Under the pieces are notes generated by a model. That model was not told the origin of the DNA, did no database searches, and was given only the letters and a program-made list of their open reading frames with translations. Position numbers and translations under genes: made by a program. This document shows positions 1-14,100 of a DNA stretch of 64,000 bases, in pieces. Position 1 is the first letter of the stretch. The number at the start of each line of letters is the position of its first letter. Source of the stretch: Aurelia coerulea (Eukaryota > Cnidaria > Scyphozoa > Semaeostomeae > Ulmaridae); NCBI GenBank assembly GCA_039566865.1, contig CM076948.1, forward strand, positions 18,611,001-18,675,000. Direction: 5' to 3'.

Positions 1-2143
1 ACAGGTATATCCCAATCCATATACAATAATATAATTATGAGCAAATGCAGAGCTTAATCAGTGACAGTGGGCCACTTTGGTCAACACTATGCTGTATTCG
101 TTTTTTCTATTTGCTTGATTAATATTTACTTTAGTGCTTTACTGCATATCTAAATGTCTAAATATCACAACAAACACAGCAACCTGCAAGATTATTCCAT
201 GTGTGTACAAAAACTGCACAAGAAATCGTCATCAGTAGTGTGCCTTTCATGAATAAGCTTGATGAGATGGAGAGGGATTCACCATGCTTGCTGATCAAGA
301 CTTGCTGATCAAGATAATAACCATCTGTTATACTGTTTTGACAACAATTATTGAGCTCTCGTCTCTCTGTTTGCTTAATCAATAATGAGGCAAGATCTGG
401 CAGCCAAAGAAATCTGAGGTTGAGGTAACGCCCAAGGCCTATAGGCTAGTAGAGGAGGTCTAATAATTTACATACTTCCCCTTTAGTGTGAGTGTAACAG
501 CAAAAATCCTGTTCAGTTATGGCATAATTTGAACTTATAATACAATAAAAGCGGAGATATACCCTCCCTGGTGTGTGGCATTGCTATCTTTCGCCTTTTG
601 TAATTTTGCCATCTCTCCAGTTTTCAAGTTTTCAAAATTTACAACAACATAACAACAACAACAACAAGTTTAGTTTCGCGCCCTTTAGGGCGAAAGCGAG
701 GTCATTCGAAAATGACCGAGCAAAAATTTTTCACAACTGATTGAGGTGATTGAACATGTTCAATTACATAGTACCACACGCAACGAACATATTTTGATTG
801 AGGTGATTGTCTGAAAGCAACGAAAGAAGACTCTTACTGACGATTTCATCTCATCTGATGTTATTTGATGGAGTAATCTTGAATATTTCAATGAACTTGA
901 AAATAGTGTGGATTAATAATACTATCAACCTGAAACCACAGAGAACCACAGTAGAGACTTGTTGGCTTGGCCTTTCGGGTATGTATATGTCAAACACACA
1001 TATCCCATCCAGCATTGATATGATTTCATGCCATGGTAGAACGACAACGATGGATGGCAAAGCATCAGACAGAGCAGGCAGATAACAGTCACTAATTTAT
1101 AGTGGAGAGTGCATATAATGTGGTGTATTAACAAGAGCATAAATGCTCCAGGAGAAGTTACTAAAGCAAAGACTTTGTATCAAAGAGAACAGGGAATATA
1201 TGCTCCACTTCACCCAGTCTGCAGAGTATGGCACTTTTCGACGAGATCTCCGGTGTGCAACGAGAACTTTCTTTTGTTCTCTATTGTCTAATTTGAATAG
1301 CCTATTGAAAATCTCCGGTGTGCAAGTGCCATACTCTGCACACCTGCACTTCACCAGTAGTGTCAAACCATGTGATATTATGAACTTCAAAAGACTTTGA
1401 AACTGCTTTATTAGTAAAAACAAAAAATGAATTGGCGTGAGTTGTCAAGCAATAAGCATTAGTAATTAATCAGACCTCTTCTAGAGATGAGCTTAAACTT
1501 TAATTTGCGTTCGACAAGTAAAGAGTGGTAGAATTCCTACCCAAAACTGAGGATGATAGGATCTTCCTGAAAAAAAAGGTGTTGGTATGAATTTATAACC
1601 CAAAACCGGGGATTGTGAGAAATTTATGACCCAAAACTGGGGACTGATCGGAATTTATGACCCAAAACCGGGATCCACAAGTCCCCGTACCCCGGTTGTG
1701 GGTAGCTTCACCCCCGGGGAAAGAATTGATTAATACACTTCTGTTTCTTGTCACTACATAAAATTTCTCCAACTTGGTTATTTTTATGATTGATCACATG
1801 TCGTAACGTCATGAAAAGAATGAACTGGCTTGCCATCTTGTCGAAACTGGCTAATGAAAATCTTTTTTTCAAGATTTAAAGTGAAAAGATTTTCCCAGAT
1901 TTATATTTTCTTTGCCGAAAAAGATATAAGTAGACATTAAACAAAGACATTAAAAAGACACTAATAACTGGGAATGGAAGTGGAAATGATGTCTCGTTAT
2001 TTCAGGCAGCATGGATATAACTGTTTGGACAAGAATTTCTCAACTCATTTACAGTTCTTTGCAGGCAGGCTTTCCTGTCAATTTCTCTCTCAGCCACGTG
2101 GAAGCAACATCTAATGTCGATATATATATATATTTCTGTTTAG
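1..2143. other. Intergenic or intronic DNA upstream of the first visible COQ9 exon
   Basis: I see no convincing exon here. Since the first visible COQ9 exon starts in mid-protein with a partial codon, this stretch is most likely a COQ9 intron. It contains a small inverted repeat (about 1219-1348: GCAGAGTATGGCAC against GTGCCATACTCTGCA) and a short array of degenerate 'ACCCAAAACYGGGGA' units at about 1540-1680. Confidence 0.5.
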
Positions 2144-5100
2144 GCAAAAAGGCACAACGGAATTCATACAAGATGCACTAATGATGAGGTTACAGATGAT
2201 TCGGCCTTATATCCACACTTGGCCTCAGGTATGCATACTGACTAAAACTGAAGTAGCCACCTAAAGTGTTGCAGGGGTCTTTAGGCCAAAGATGAAAGTT
2301 TTTATAGTCAGTCAACCTCAAACTGGAATAATTACGTATGGCATTCATAAAGAATGGGAAATATCCATGTGCAATTGGGGATTCATGTAGGCCAATGTAT
2401 GGCAAGGACCTTTTAAAGTGAAAGCTTTGCTTGTCTCCCATAACAACGTTTTTTGCCCTTTTTGTTCCCCATTTTAAATATCGATTGTCCCAAAAGTTGT
2501 ATGCAGTTTAAAAAATTCTAACATCAACAATTTAAAGCCAGTCATCCAAGAAAGTTTTTTAAGTTACAATTCAATGACAAAATTAAGTTATGATATTCAT
2601 TAGCTATTATTGATAACTTGGTTGCAGAGCTATAAATCATCAAACGTAAATCTACTCACAGGCCCAAAGCAAAGCCTCGAGTAGACCTCCTAAGATGCAA
2701 GAAAAGCTTTCATTCAGTACCAGGGGGGGACTTTTTCCATTCCCCCAAGAGGATAGCAAGCGCTAAAGCGTGTTAAAGTCATTGCTGTAAAGTCAACATA
2801 TTACGGAATCTTGCTAACGATTTTAGCACTTGTTGAAGGTTTTAGAAAATCCTTTATAGAATCTGAACGGAGTGACCGATTTCAGCCAGTAAAAATGAAA
2901 AAGATAATTAAACATGTTGATAATAATTTAATTAGATGTTCTTAAATAGCATCGTTTATATACTCACAGAGAGAAGTAGCCTTTCAAACGCCGGGCCGTT
3001 AATTTACTCACCCGGTAGAATAGCTAAAGGTCTGATAAGAGCTTGAAAAATGCCTTCTCAGACTTCTCAATGCTGAAACTCATCATCATTAGTTTGTTTG
3101 CAGGCTGTTCGATTATTGATGCATCCAGATAATGCACCAACCGCAATGGAAAGCTTGGCACATATGGTAGATGAAGTTTGGTACCATGCAGGGGACACAT
3201 CAACTGATGTAAGTTCACTTCTTAAGATCAATCAAACCAGCTTTTTCAGCTGTGTAAGCGACGTGTTAGTCTGCTTGCATGTGTCGTGAGCAACTTTTGT
3301 ATCAACGTTTTATAAATTTTGAGATTTCATGTTGTTTGATGTGCAACATAATTGACATGACAGATGCATACACAAAGTAGCTTTTTTATATGCCTTTTCA
3401 GAAGAAACAGATTAGTATCAAGGTGAGGTGCTCTTAAAGTGGATGAACTGAACTAAAAGGTGCAGTATTATAAAGCTATATGATAATACAACATAGAAGC
3501 TAAACCTGGTATTATTTCTTGTATCTGATTTTGATAGTGCACCTGTCAATATTGCCAAGTACAACTGGCTATTTATAGATCTGTGGATCTCACTCGTTAT
3601 GTCAGGTCATTACTTTAAGAAGAGTCAAGTTGCTTGCGTTTTTCTGCTGAGTTTCAACCCTTCAGCCCTCTGTAAAAATAATCGATAAGTTTTCCATAGC
3701 TTCTTGTAATCAGGATGTAAATCGTGAAATATGCCTATTCATATGGCATTCATGCCCGCGTTGAAGGCCGTTTTATTCATGAAATTATTTGTGCACAAGA
3801 CGCTATCTGCTATCAAAACAACAGCGAAGCTATTTTACTCTAAATGCTACAGTCATGATAATTTAAAACATACTGTACATATAGAATGCTGTTCTTCCGT
3901 TGTGCCGTGCTTTGAGAAGGACAAATGTGTGCAGGCAATGCATGCTGAATTACACAGGAGATGAGAAGCATTATAAAGCGAATAGGCATAGCTATATATA
4001 TTGGCTGCTTTGAATAGGGTAAAAAAAATTTCTATGCATCAATTGATTCTTTAGCTCCACGATGAAACAACATGTGTCAACTTATCAAGTACGATAGGGT
4101 ATATTTTAACCTGGCTCTGGCTAGCTTTTAACCACGTGATTCCTTTAATATATTGTATAACAACAAAACCGCTCATTGCTGAAAATCTTTGAGAGGGAAA
4201 TAATGATGGAAACTAATCTCATCCTTGCACCGCATCAGAACTAAATATTTTTGTTCTTCTTTAGTTCAACTGGTACACAAAACGAGGCTCGCTAGCAGCT
4301 ATTTATGGAGCGTCAGGTAAATATCGGTTTGCTAACATGTCGGAAAATTTTGCTATTTCTTGCTGCCTATTTGGATTTTCTTGATGGCCTCATTTGCTAT
4401 TTGCATCAGGCTAACACTGTCTTACGACCGTGATATAACTTAATCATTTTGTAAACCAATTTTTAGACTATCTACAAGTCTTGTTCGTTTGGACATGCGA
4501 AATGATATTATTGCGAAGGAGTGAGCAAGTGAAGTGCTCTCGATAATGATTGCTCTTTTGCCTGACTAAACCACCGAGACTTTGGGTAAGTCTAACCAGT
4601 TTTCATATAACGGAATATGGTAGCGTGTGAAAATATTGAAAATGAAATGCCGCTTTTGGAAGATGCCCAAACAACTGGACTTTCACAAGTTATCTTAAAG
4701 AAAAGAAATGACGATTTGCTCTGATCTTTACGGCTGGATAGCCGGATATATTGTGCTCCACATGCAGCTTTCTTGATCTTTGTTTGTGACAATAGTAGGT
4801 TACGGTAAACTTCTTGAGGCATAAGATTAGTTTTTTGCTTTAAACCAGGGGAATTTTAGAAAACTGTACTTCATTCGATGCGTAAGTATTTGAGGATTCT
4901 AACCATACTAAAATAGTGAGCAAGTATTGTGAAAGGAAAATTGCCACGTCGATTTACGGCTGAAAAGCGCATACTTCCTTCAAAGGCTATTTTTTATTGC
5001 ATTGTGAGCATGCTAATACAATCTAACTAAAATCAGAAGAACGTTCAGATCCTAAGCTGCCAAACTGTGTCTCAGACTCTTCAAATTCTTAACGGCCAAG

Positions 5101-8100
5101 AGAATATGCGTTGTAAAATAACTGCAAATATTTTTTCTGCCCTCTCTCAGTTAAATTCCGCTACAAATACAGACCAGAGGACATATCAAGATTCTGAGAC
5201 ACAAGTTAATCACCTGAAGCTTGTTCTGCTGTTGTAGAAAGTTTGAAACAATTTGATTGGCTCCTCGGGTACAAGATAGCTTGTTTATACATGTAACTAG
5301 CTTAAAGTCTGGAGGAAAGGAGTTCCTTTCTGAGACCCATTCAAGTTTCTATATCAAGTAAACATAAACCACGGTGTAATGCAGGACAGGCAATTAAGTT
5401 TTTACAAAATAACTTACGCTAGAGAGCGATACACACACTGTGGCTTCATCTTTGTTTTCTAGCACATAACTGGCTTACTAGGTCAAATAACTACAGGGTG
5501 TCCCAAAAATATTGTTCGACGTTTAATTAAATATTAAAAATAACGGAATACTGAACGGGCTCCATTGTAAGGTAACTATATTGCTGAGATTTTAAATTAA
5601 TGTTAGACACCAGAAGCTAGCAAATCGGCTAAATATTCACAGAGTTACGTGCTTTCGAAGTTCAAGTTTGTGCGAAAGCTGAAACTAGACGCCCCTAGAT
5701 TGCATATTTTATGAAAGTAGAATCTTGTTTATTCAAAGCAAATTACATAGAATTTCAAAAGCACTTTCGATAAACTAGCTTTCTATAACATCGAATCAAG
5801 ATTATAGATGCTTGGAGGAATCCTGTTCAGCACAATTTTGAATTGCCCCGTCTCTTATAGATTAGGTTTTCATTACATGTTTTTAGATACTTGCATTCTT
5901 GAGTAAATTTTGGCAACGGTTACAAGAATTAAATAACTTTGGAAGTCCTATTTGGTTTGCTCTGATATCGATGAGAGGTAGAACATTGGACAGTTTTCTT
6001 TTACCTCGATTTTAGGATATCTTTTTGGAAAACAAGTCAGTTAGGGGCGTCTGGTTTCAGCTTTCCCACAAACTTGAACTTCAAAAGCTTGTAACTCCGT
6101 GAATTCTTAGCGTATTCGCAAGATTCTGGCGTCTAAAATTAATTTAAATTCTTAGGAACAGGGTTATCTAACCAGGAGCCAGTATATTTTATCATTATTT
6201 TTTAACATTTAATCACATGTCGAACAATTGTTCTCGGACACCCTTTAGGATAAGCATTTCAATCACACAGACAAACTTTGAGAGAAAAATTATAGTTTCC
6301 TTCCTTTAATCAAGATTTTTGCTTTTTCGACATCTCTTTTTATCTCAAAGATAATATATTTGTCTGTCTTCAAGGTTGGTCTTCTTGAATCTGAACAAAT
6401 CCAACATTGGTCTTTTCACCGTGAAAACATTTACTGTAACCTTAAGAATTAGAAATACTTGCGATTGGGTCCTATTACGAACATCCGGTTAAGTGATGTC
6501 ATGCACGTCTCAGTACTAATTAACGAGGAGCCGTTCGGACCAAGTCGTTCTTCATTTCCTTTTATCAATTTTTCCCAATGGTACTGACTGATAATATGTA
6601 CTTCTTTACACAGAACTCTTCATGACACAGGATCGCTCAGCAGACTTTGAAAATACGAGAATATTTGTTCAAAACAGACTAGCAAATGCGAATCAACTGA
6701 AGAGTAACTTGTCAACGGTAAGTCGTCAAATCATTACATTTGTTTTTATTATTGTTTCACTAGCATAGGGAGGGTTTCAGCAGTGCTGATTTGCAAGGGA
6801 CCTCCAAGATTAAAACTTAAAAATTAAGATACTTTAAACAACCAGATTAACCCAAATTATGATTAAATTCATAGAATACTGTTAAAGGGCCCTATAAGCT
6901 AAGATGAATATTTACAACAACAAAAAGTCTAACGTGACAACACCTATGCTATGTATATCTAAATAGCACATGAGGTCATTCCAAGACTTAGTACCTTTTT
7001 GTCCGTTTTTTTCTTTGTGGTAGTTTTAGGTCAGTTGCTGTATTCCTAAGGCTCCTGGAGGTCAACTGGTATTTTTGTGTGAAAAGATTGCACATGTATT
7101 ATGAAGCCAACTCATAAAGAGATTAAAAGACTATGCTATTAGAGTCGCTGGCAGTTAGTTCGTTTATGACCTTCTCCAGCCAATGTTTTCAATAAGTAGC
7201 CAGTCTGGGGCATCAATGCTGCTTCCAGTTACAATATGGTTACAGATAACAGATACCAGTTACTCTTTGAAGAGAATCTAAGCATACATAAGCCTTTGAT
7301 AAAAATAGCCCTGCAAAGACGATTGGCAGTGACATGTGGCGAACCATATTCAGGTAACTGACCTACATCAACAGGAAATTGTGATCAGTAGCGTAGCGAG
7401 GCGCAACATGGGGTGGCCGCCCTCAACCATCGCCAAAAATGGGTTCGTGATTCGTTCAAATCCGTTGAGAAAACTGAGGGGGGGGGGGAGGGCTGAAGTT
7501 TCCTCAAACACTTGCAGCAACGTTGTTTTTTTTTTTTTTTTTTTATATCCATTAAAAAGTTACAATACATAAATACAAGCTACGCTACTTACAAAATTAC
7601 TTTACAATACTACTCGGACGATACCCCGAGGAGCAAAAGACTATGACTACCCCGGGGCCATAGACACAGAGGTTAAAAATAAACTACTATAGTCTGTCTC
7701 AAATTTCATGCCACGAGAATGTCTGCGATCAATTCGAATTTAAGAAGGGTGGTTTAGGTATCATCGCCAATACGTTGTTTGTGTGAATGCCAGAAAGGAA
7801 AAATGAATTCCATTCTTGAACTGATAAATGACATCTTGGCATGATTTAAGTCAACAAAGGATACCAAAATGTTCTGGTCGTTTCGCTCGCTCTTCCATAC
7901 ATGTATCATAGTATAATATCTTACTACTGCCTGGCGCACTATCATGTCCAGACATGCAACTATCTCACAATAAATGACCCCGACTTATTGGGCACCCCTT
8001 TAACTTTACAAGTGTGTGCGTCTATTTTGAAAAGAATACAGATTGAATTAATTGCTTCTCAGCAATTTCTGCTCGCTTCGCTCGCACTTCTATGTGTATT

Positions 8101-11100
8101 TGTACAAAACTTTTCTGCTCGCTTCGCTCGCATATTCTTTGTGTTTCTTTGCTCAATAAACTCATCCCTTTAATTGCACGAATATTTGCTGTTTTCTTAC
8201 TTTTTTATCAGATTTTCAAGATGAATCAAAATTGAAATTTGTAAACGATAGCATCAAGCCTGCCATTCTTCGTGGGCTCTCGATGGCTGAACCCTTTCGC
8301 AGAAAAGCGTTCTAATGCAACTGCCATGCGTGAAATGAATATTCTCACTGTTAGCAATGACATTAGAGTTTATAAACAACAAAATTTGGACGAGAATTCA
8401 AGTGAGACTGGAGGAAGACGGGTATTCAGCCGTCGACTGCTTTTTACAGCGGCAAATGACGTTTCGATGAAACCCGTTACTTTCCCGCTTGTTTACTTCA
8501 GGCACTTTCTTTTTTCTTCTAAGAATTTAAGCAAGTGCAGTTTGCTAAATTTTTATCATCGCCTTCGTTGAACTTAGTTGGCTCTTCTATTCTTTGATTC
8601 TGGGTGGTTCTTTCCAAAAAAAGAGCATCTCCGGCATCCTAATCGTGTGGTCAAAGATTTTGCTACAGGCTTTCCCCAAAGATTTTTCCTAAGGGCAAGC
8701 CTCCGGGCCCCCATTTTTGCCCGCTTCGCTCGCAATTTCCCCGCCTCCCAACCAGGACCCTGGCTACCTCACTGATTCTGCTATGTGATAGGTTAGAATT
8801 TGACAGCAAGTGGCTGGAGCCATTTTTATGTGCTTACATTCCCTTTAACTTGTAGTTTGGCAGTAACCTAAATGATATATTTAGCTGGACGAATTTACCA
8901 ATATTAGGCAGGGATATTTATAAGCGGTCTGTTGACCTGGGGAGTGAGATATATGATTAGTTCTAGCCAAATTACAATTTCAAGGCAAGTAAATCACCTA
9001 TAGATGATAAAGATGAGAGTAAAGACAACGCTAGCCTGCGTGCAGACTTTACTTTCCACTGCGAAGGAGAGCCTATGAGGATCTTGTAAAGTCTGCGAAT
9101 TAGCGTCCATTATCGAGTTCTGAATGAAAAGTTTCTCCTGCGAAGGAGAGCTCAATCTTGTGCAATAAATAATCCTCAAACAGGAAGGAAGAATATAATC
9201 CCTATCATGCGAAGAGAATCCCATCCCACCCACACAACTTCAGAGCCTGCAAACTGCAGAGGTAATAGGTATGAAAAACTCACCAGTGATTCAAGATCCC
9301 CACTTGCTGACACATGTCTAAGCTAAGGGTACTACCAACACACCATTACCCATCTGATAATCAGCTCATCAAATGAAAGTTTAGGCCTAGCCTGAACTGA
9401 AGTAAACATTCTGTCCTCGGAGCGGAGAAAGTTACAAAGAATTGCCTCGTGATCGTTGTATACTTCCTTCGCCTTGAGAATATGCTTGACTGTTTATGAT
9501 TCCTTTCAAAACAAAGTTTCATCCTAAGTTATCAAGTCCCGAAGACAGGCAAACTGGGCGGCACACTTCATCATCGGCGAACTCGTTTACCACGCAATGA
9601 AACTTCCTCAATTTGGAATTTACGAAAACGGTTTCGTATTGTGTCGCAAACAATGACCACAAAGGGTTGAGAAAAACGTGACGATCCTGTCGGCTTTTGA
9701 TTGGGTCCTTAGAATCTCAAACTAGATACTGATTGGCTAACAGACAATAGCCGGACAAAGGCGAGTATCATTGCGCAAGATCTCAGAACTCAAAAATGGG
9801 CGCTAATTCGCAGACTTTACAAGATCCGCCTTGGCCCTCCTTCGCAGTAGAAAGTAAAGTCTGCACGCAGGCTAAGACAACGCACATTCATTTAATTCAG
9901 TACCATTCAGCATTTCATCGAACTGTGTGGAAATAGTTCAAGATTATGCCCGTCTGCTTTGAAAACGGAAAAACATTGTTCCGGTACCTTTTCTGCCGTT
10001 TTCAATTTTTGCCGGTATCGTGTGAGCACCAGCTAAACTTTTGGTACCGCCACATTTTTGCCGTTTTCAAATTGTGTTCTTGTTTTATCTTTAAGGAATA
10101 GCTGGATATGCAATTCAGACTGAGTAAATCGTTTCCGCTTCTTTCAATATATTTCGCAATACTACTTTCTTACAAGTATTATTGCAATAGTAATGTCTCA
10201 ACTATAAGGTATGGAAATATTTACTAGTAACTCATTTATTGAGCAAATTACACACTTGAAGACTTTCTAGATATAGACTTTACGAAGATGTGAAACGACA
10301 AACTTCAACAATTCTGAAATGTTTATATAAACAATCCTGTAATAATTCGAGAATAGATAATTATTAAAATCTTCATTTATTAAGGTTTTGCAGGTGCTAT
10401 TATCATAAGGAAATTAAAATAGCTGGGAAATTTGTGAAAAAACGCTCATATAGCGTAAACTACTTATTGCCTGTGTGTCCTTTGACTTGCCCGCTATCTC
10501 TGATTTGATTGCGGCTTGTGACTAGATTGACGCTAATCAAATCCAAGAATGCATGAAAACTATAGCTCAAGTAACAGCACAGCTGGCTATTGATATGATT
10601 GAATTAGCTCTTTATCATAGCCTAATGACTCGAATCGTTTATTTTTCTGAGTTGTACTGAAACGGCGAGGAATGTTTGCCGTTAGGAAACTGGTGACTCG
10701 GGTAATAAGTCAACAAGTCACATCCGGATAACTGACAGTGCAGTTGTTCATATATCAGTGTTGATTGCCTGAGTCCAGGCAGATAACTTACCAAGTTGCA
10801 AAATATTGCTAGCTTTTACGAAGATCATACCAATTTACGAAGATCATACTTCATCCCAAAATATGACAGTAAAGAATTTAGCTTACTATGGCCTCTTTTG
10901 AAGTTTGATTCTGGCTGAGCAGAGCGTTTGAGTGGTGAATGCAGCGAGCCTGAAAGAGTTGATAGATAGAGGGACTTGTAATCTCATTTAGAGAAAAGGT
11001 TTCTATTGCGGACGAGAGTGCAACTGATTGCAATATCTCAGTAAAAAGTTCCTATTCGAAGAAACAGTGTTGGAACCTACAACGACAGCTGGCAAGGTTT

Positions 11101-14100
11101 TCTTACGGGGGGCAGGAAGTGGAATAGTTTGATCAAGCTTGGGAAATAATGGCGACGGAATGCAATAGCTCTGCCGTTTTATTTCAAAAGACTGTCTCAA
11201 TTAACATCATTCTATTTCTCATCCTTGATTTTCTAATCGCTTCATTGACGATCGTAGGGAATAGCATTTTTATGCTGACGCTGATAAAAAACAGGGAACT
11301 GCATACACCTTCAAATATGCTTTTAGGTGCTTTGTGTTTCAGCGATTTGCTTGTCGGATATATCGTTCACCCAATGCTTTTTAGTTTCTATTTCAAGGTG
11401 GAGCTGCAACGAGAATACGATGTGCTGATAGGCAAAATAGTTTACACATCTTCAGACATTTGCATTGGTCTGTCTTTTCTGTTTGCAGTTATTGTCAGCT
11501 TGGATAGATACGCCGCTATATGTTATCCTTATCGATACCACGTCTTAGCCAGCTGTAAAACGCATCTTTGGTTAGCCGTCGTGTCTGGTATGGCATTGAT
11601 GATAATTCCAGTGATTCATCAGTTTATTGGTGAGCCGCTCTTCCTGACAGCATTCAAGTGTGCGTTAGTAACGATAGGCGTATTGCTGATTTTGTTCAGT
11701 TATTGCAGAATATACAGCGTAATCAAGAAACAAAGGAGATCTGTGCAAACACTTGGGACAATCGAGCCAACAACTGGTGCGAATCAAAGTCAAGAGGGGG
11801 AAGGGAGAAAATATCAGAGAGCTAGGGCAATAATGATACTGGCCATACTTGTGTGTCAATTTCTTTGTTTTGCTCCATTTTTTGCCTTGATGATTTATTT
11901 CATTGTTATGTCAAGCACATGTTGGGATAGTCCCACTACATTTATCTTCAATATTTGGGTAGTCTTCATAGTGCTTGCAAACAGCGCCATTAACCCCATT
12001 ATCTATTGCGTTAAGTGCAAAAAGATCAAGGCTTCCATTTTTCGGTTCCTATGTGGAATTCGTCACGATGAAAGTCTTTCTACGGATAGCCGGCAAAATT
12101 AAATGAGAGAGATCATGAAGCTTAGGCCCCTGCTGCACATGCGAAAGCGAAATAACTGTTTATTTTAGCTGTAGAAGATAGGTATTCATGCAAACTAAGA
12201 GCTGAACCAGGGAGGTTGAGTTCTAAACAAAGAACAACGCCGTTTCCAAATGTTGAAATCCACCAAGTCATTGGCGTGGAACTCTTTGTCAAGATTTAAC
12301 GCTAATCTTGGGTGGAAGAGAGCACTTGTGATTATTGATTCTATGACACTAACAAAGGACCCATCGTAAAGGTGGCTTGCGGAGTTACTGGGCCAGGCAA
12401 AAGCAGTCTGAAAGAGTAAATTCAAGCATGTTTGGAAGGTATTCCTTAATATTGAAGTCTTCCAGAATTACAGCATTATTTGCCGAAGATGAGAAAGTTG
12501 GTCTTGAACTTTTATCGGGGTCTAACTTTAGTCCTTGGTGCTGGTACATTTTAATTTGACACGCTCATTTAGAATATTCTTGGATTGGATAGTTTCTGGA
12601 TTCTGATAAATAATGCAAACAATGAAAGATTTTGAAGATGTTGTCTATATTCCTGCTTGAAATAAAACACTATCTACATGTAAAGACCTTGAACTTCTCG
12701 TATCAAATGACGAACAGAATGAGGGCTTTCAAGGAGTTACTTTGTGAGCAGTTAAATGAAGGCAAACAAAACTACAGGAGGCCAGGAGGTGTCTGCAGTT
12801 TTTTTGAAGTTTACAATGTTATATCTTCATGACCTCAATATAAGACTGGCATTTTTCATACTAGTATCACTTATTCTCATGTTATTTTTCAACATCTTTA
12901 TGACCAGACTGGGGAAACATTGCGGTCGGTCACACGGTCACTGAACGTGAGGAAGGGGGAGGAATGTTTCTAACAACAAATTAATTGATTATGCCACAAC
13001 TTAAGCACGTGCATTTTATATTATAGAACGTTCTATCAAAATCATGTTTTTATCTGGAAGTTCCATACAAACTACCATTTTCTTGACTCTATTTATGACT
13101 TTACGAACAAGTTGAGAGAACAATTTATTTTAAGAGGATGACTAGCGTCAGTGACGTAGCTCAGGGGAGGGGGGGGGATGTTTCGTTCTATATGCGTAAA
13201 GTTTGAACGTTGTCTCTCAATTCAATTCATTTCATTTCATTCTTTTAAGGAGTGTTGCCCTTGAACAAGTTGGTTTTCAAGTAGCCTACAAGTACACCAA
13301 TTATCCTGACGAATAAATGGTCTACGAAATAAAGAGATAACGCTTGCTACGGATGCCCAGTTAATTATATTAATCGTCTATTCAAGTGATGTGTGAAATC
13401 CGTCTAAACAAAGGCTGCATAAATTAAGTTCTAGAAATCTGGAACTGCAGTAGCAAGCTTTCGCTCATTAATTCGTAGACCCTTTCTCCAGTCAGATAAT
13501 GGGTCTACTTGTGGGCTAGTTTTCAAGGGGCCCTCCGATAGATTCAATATACCAAAAAGGTCAAAATTACAATACTGTAAAACGAAAGAAAAGTGCCTTT
13601 TTCTAAATAGTTTTCTTTAAACTGTACAGAGAGGTGGCCTGCTTTGACTCGGCCGACAGGCTATTCCATAGTTTTGCACCTCTATAAGAGAAACATCTCT
13701 GGCCATTTGCTAACCTTTTCATTGGCAACCTCTGGTCGGTCCCTGTATTACGAAGGCTATATGATGAGCAGAACTAATTTCGGGTGAAGAGGTCACACAC
13801 ATTTTTTTTTATAATATATTCCAAATAAAATTTTACAATACACACTGCGAACTACATTACTTGCAAATTACTCTACAATGCTACTAGGACGATCAATCCC
13901 AGGGAGCAAAAGGCTGTGTCTACCCCCAGGCCATTAAGTAAAGATAATAAAGGAAAAAAAACTACTTTAAATACTTTAACTACGCGACAAAATCAGACGG
14001 ATACGAAGGGGTGGGTAAGTGGCTACAGAAATTCACTCGAATTGACCTGTTTTTGTGGAGCAAGCTCATTCAGGGACTTGCAAACCATTGTCTTCCCCTT

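Noticed and set aside
8272..8571. 99-codon frame on the + strand in the COQ9 intron
   Set aside because: Starts without ATG and shows no recognisable domain.
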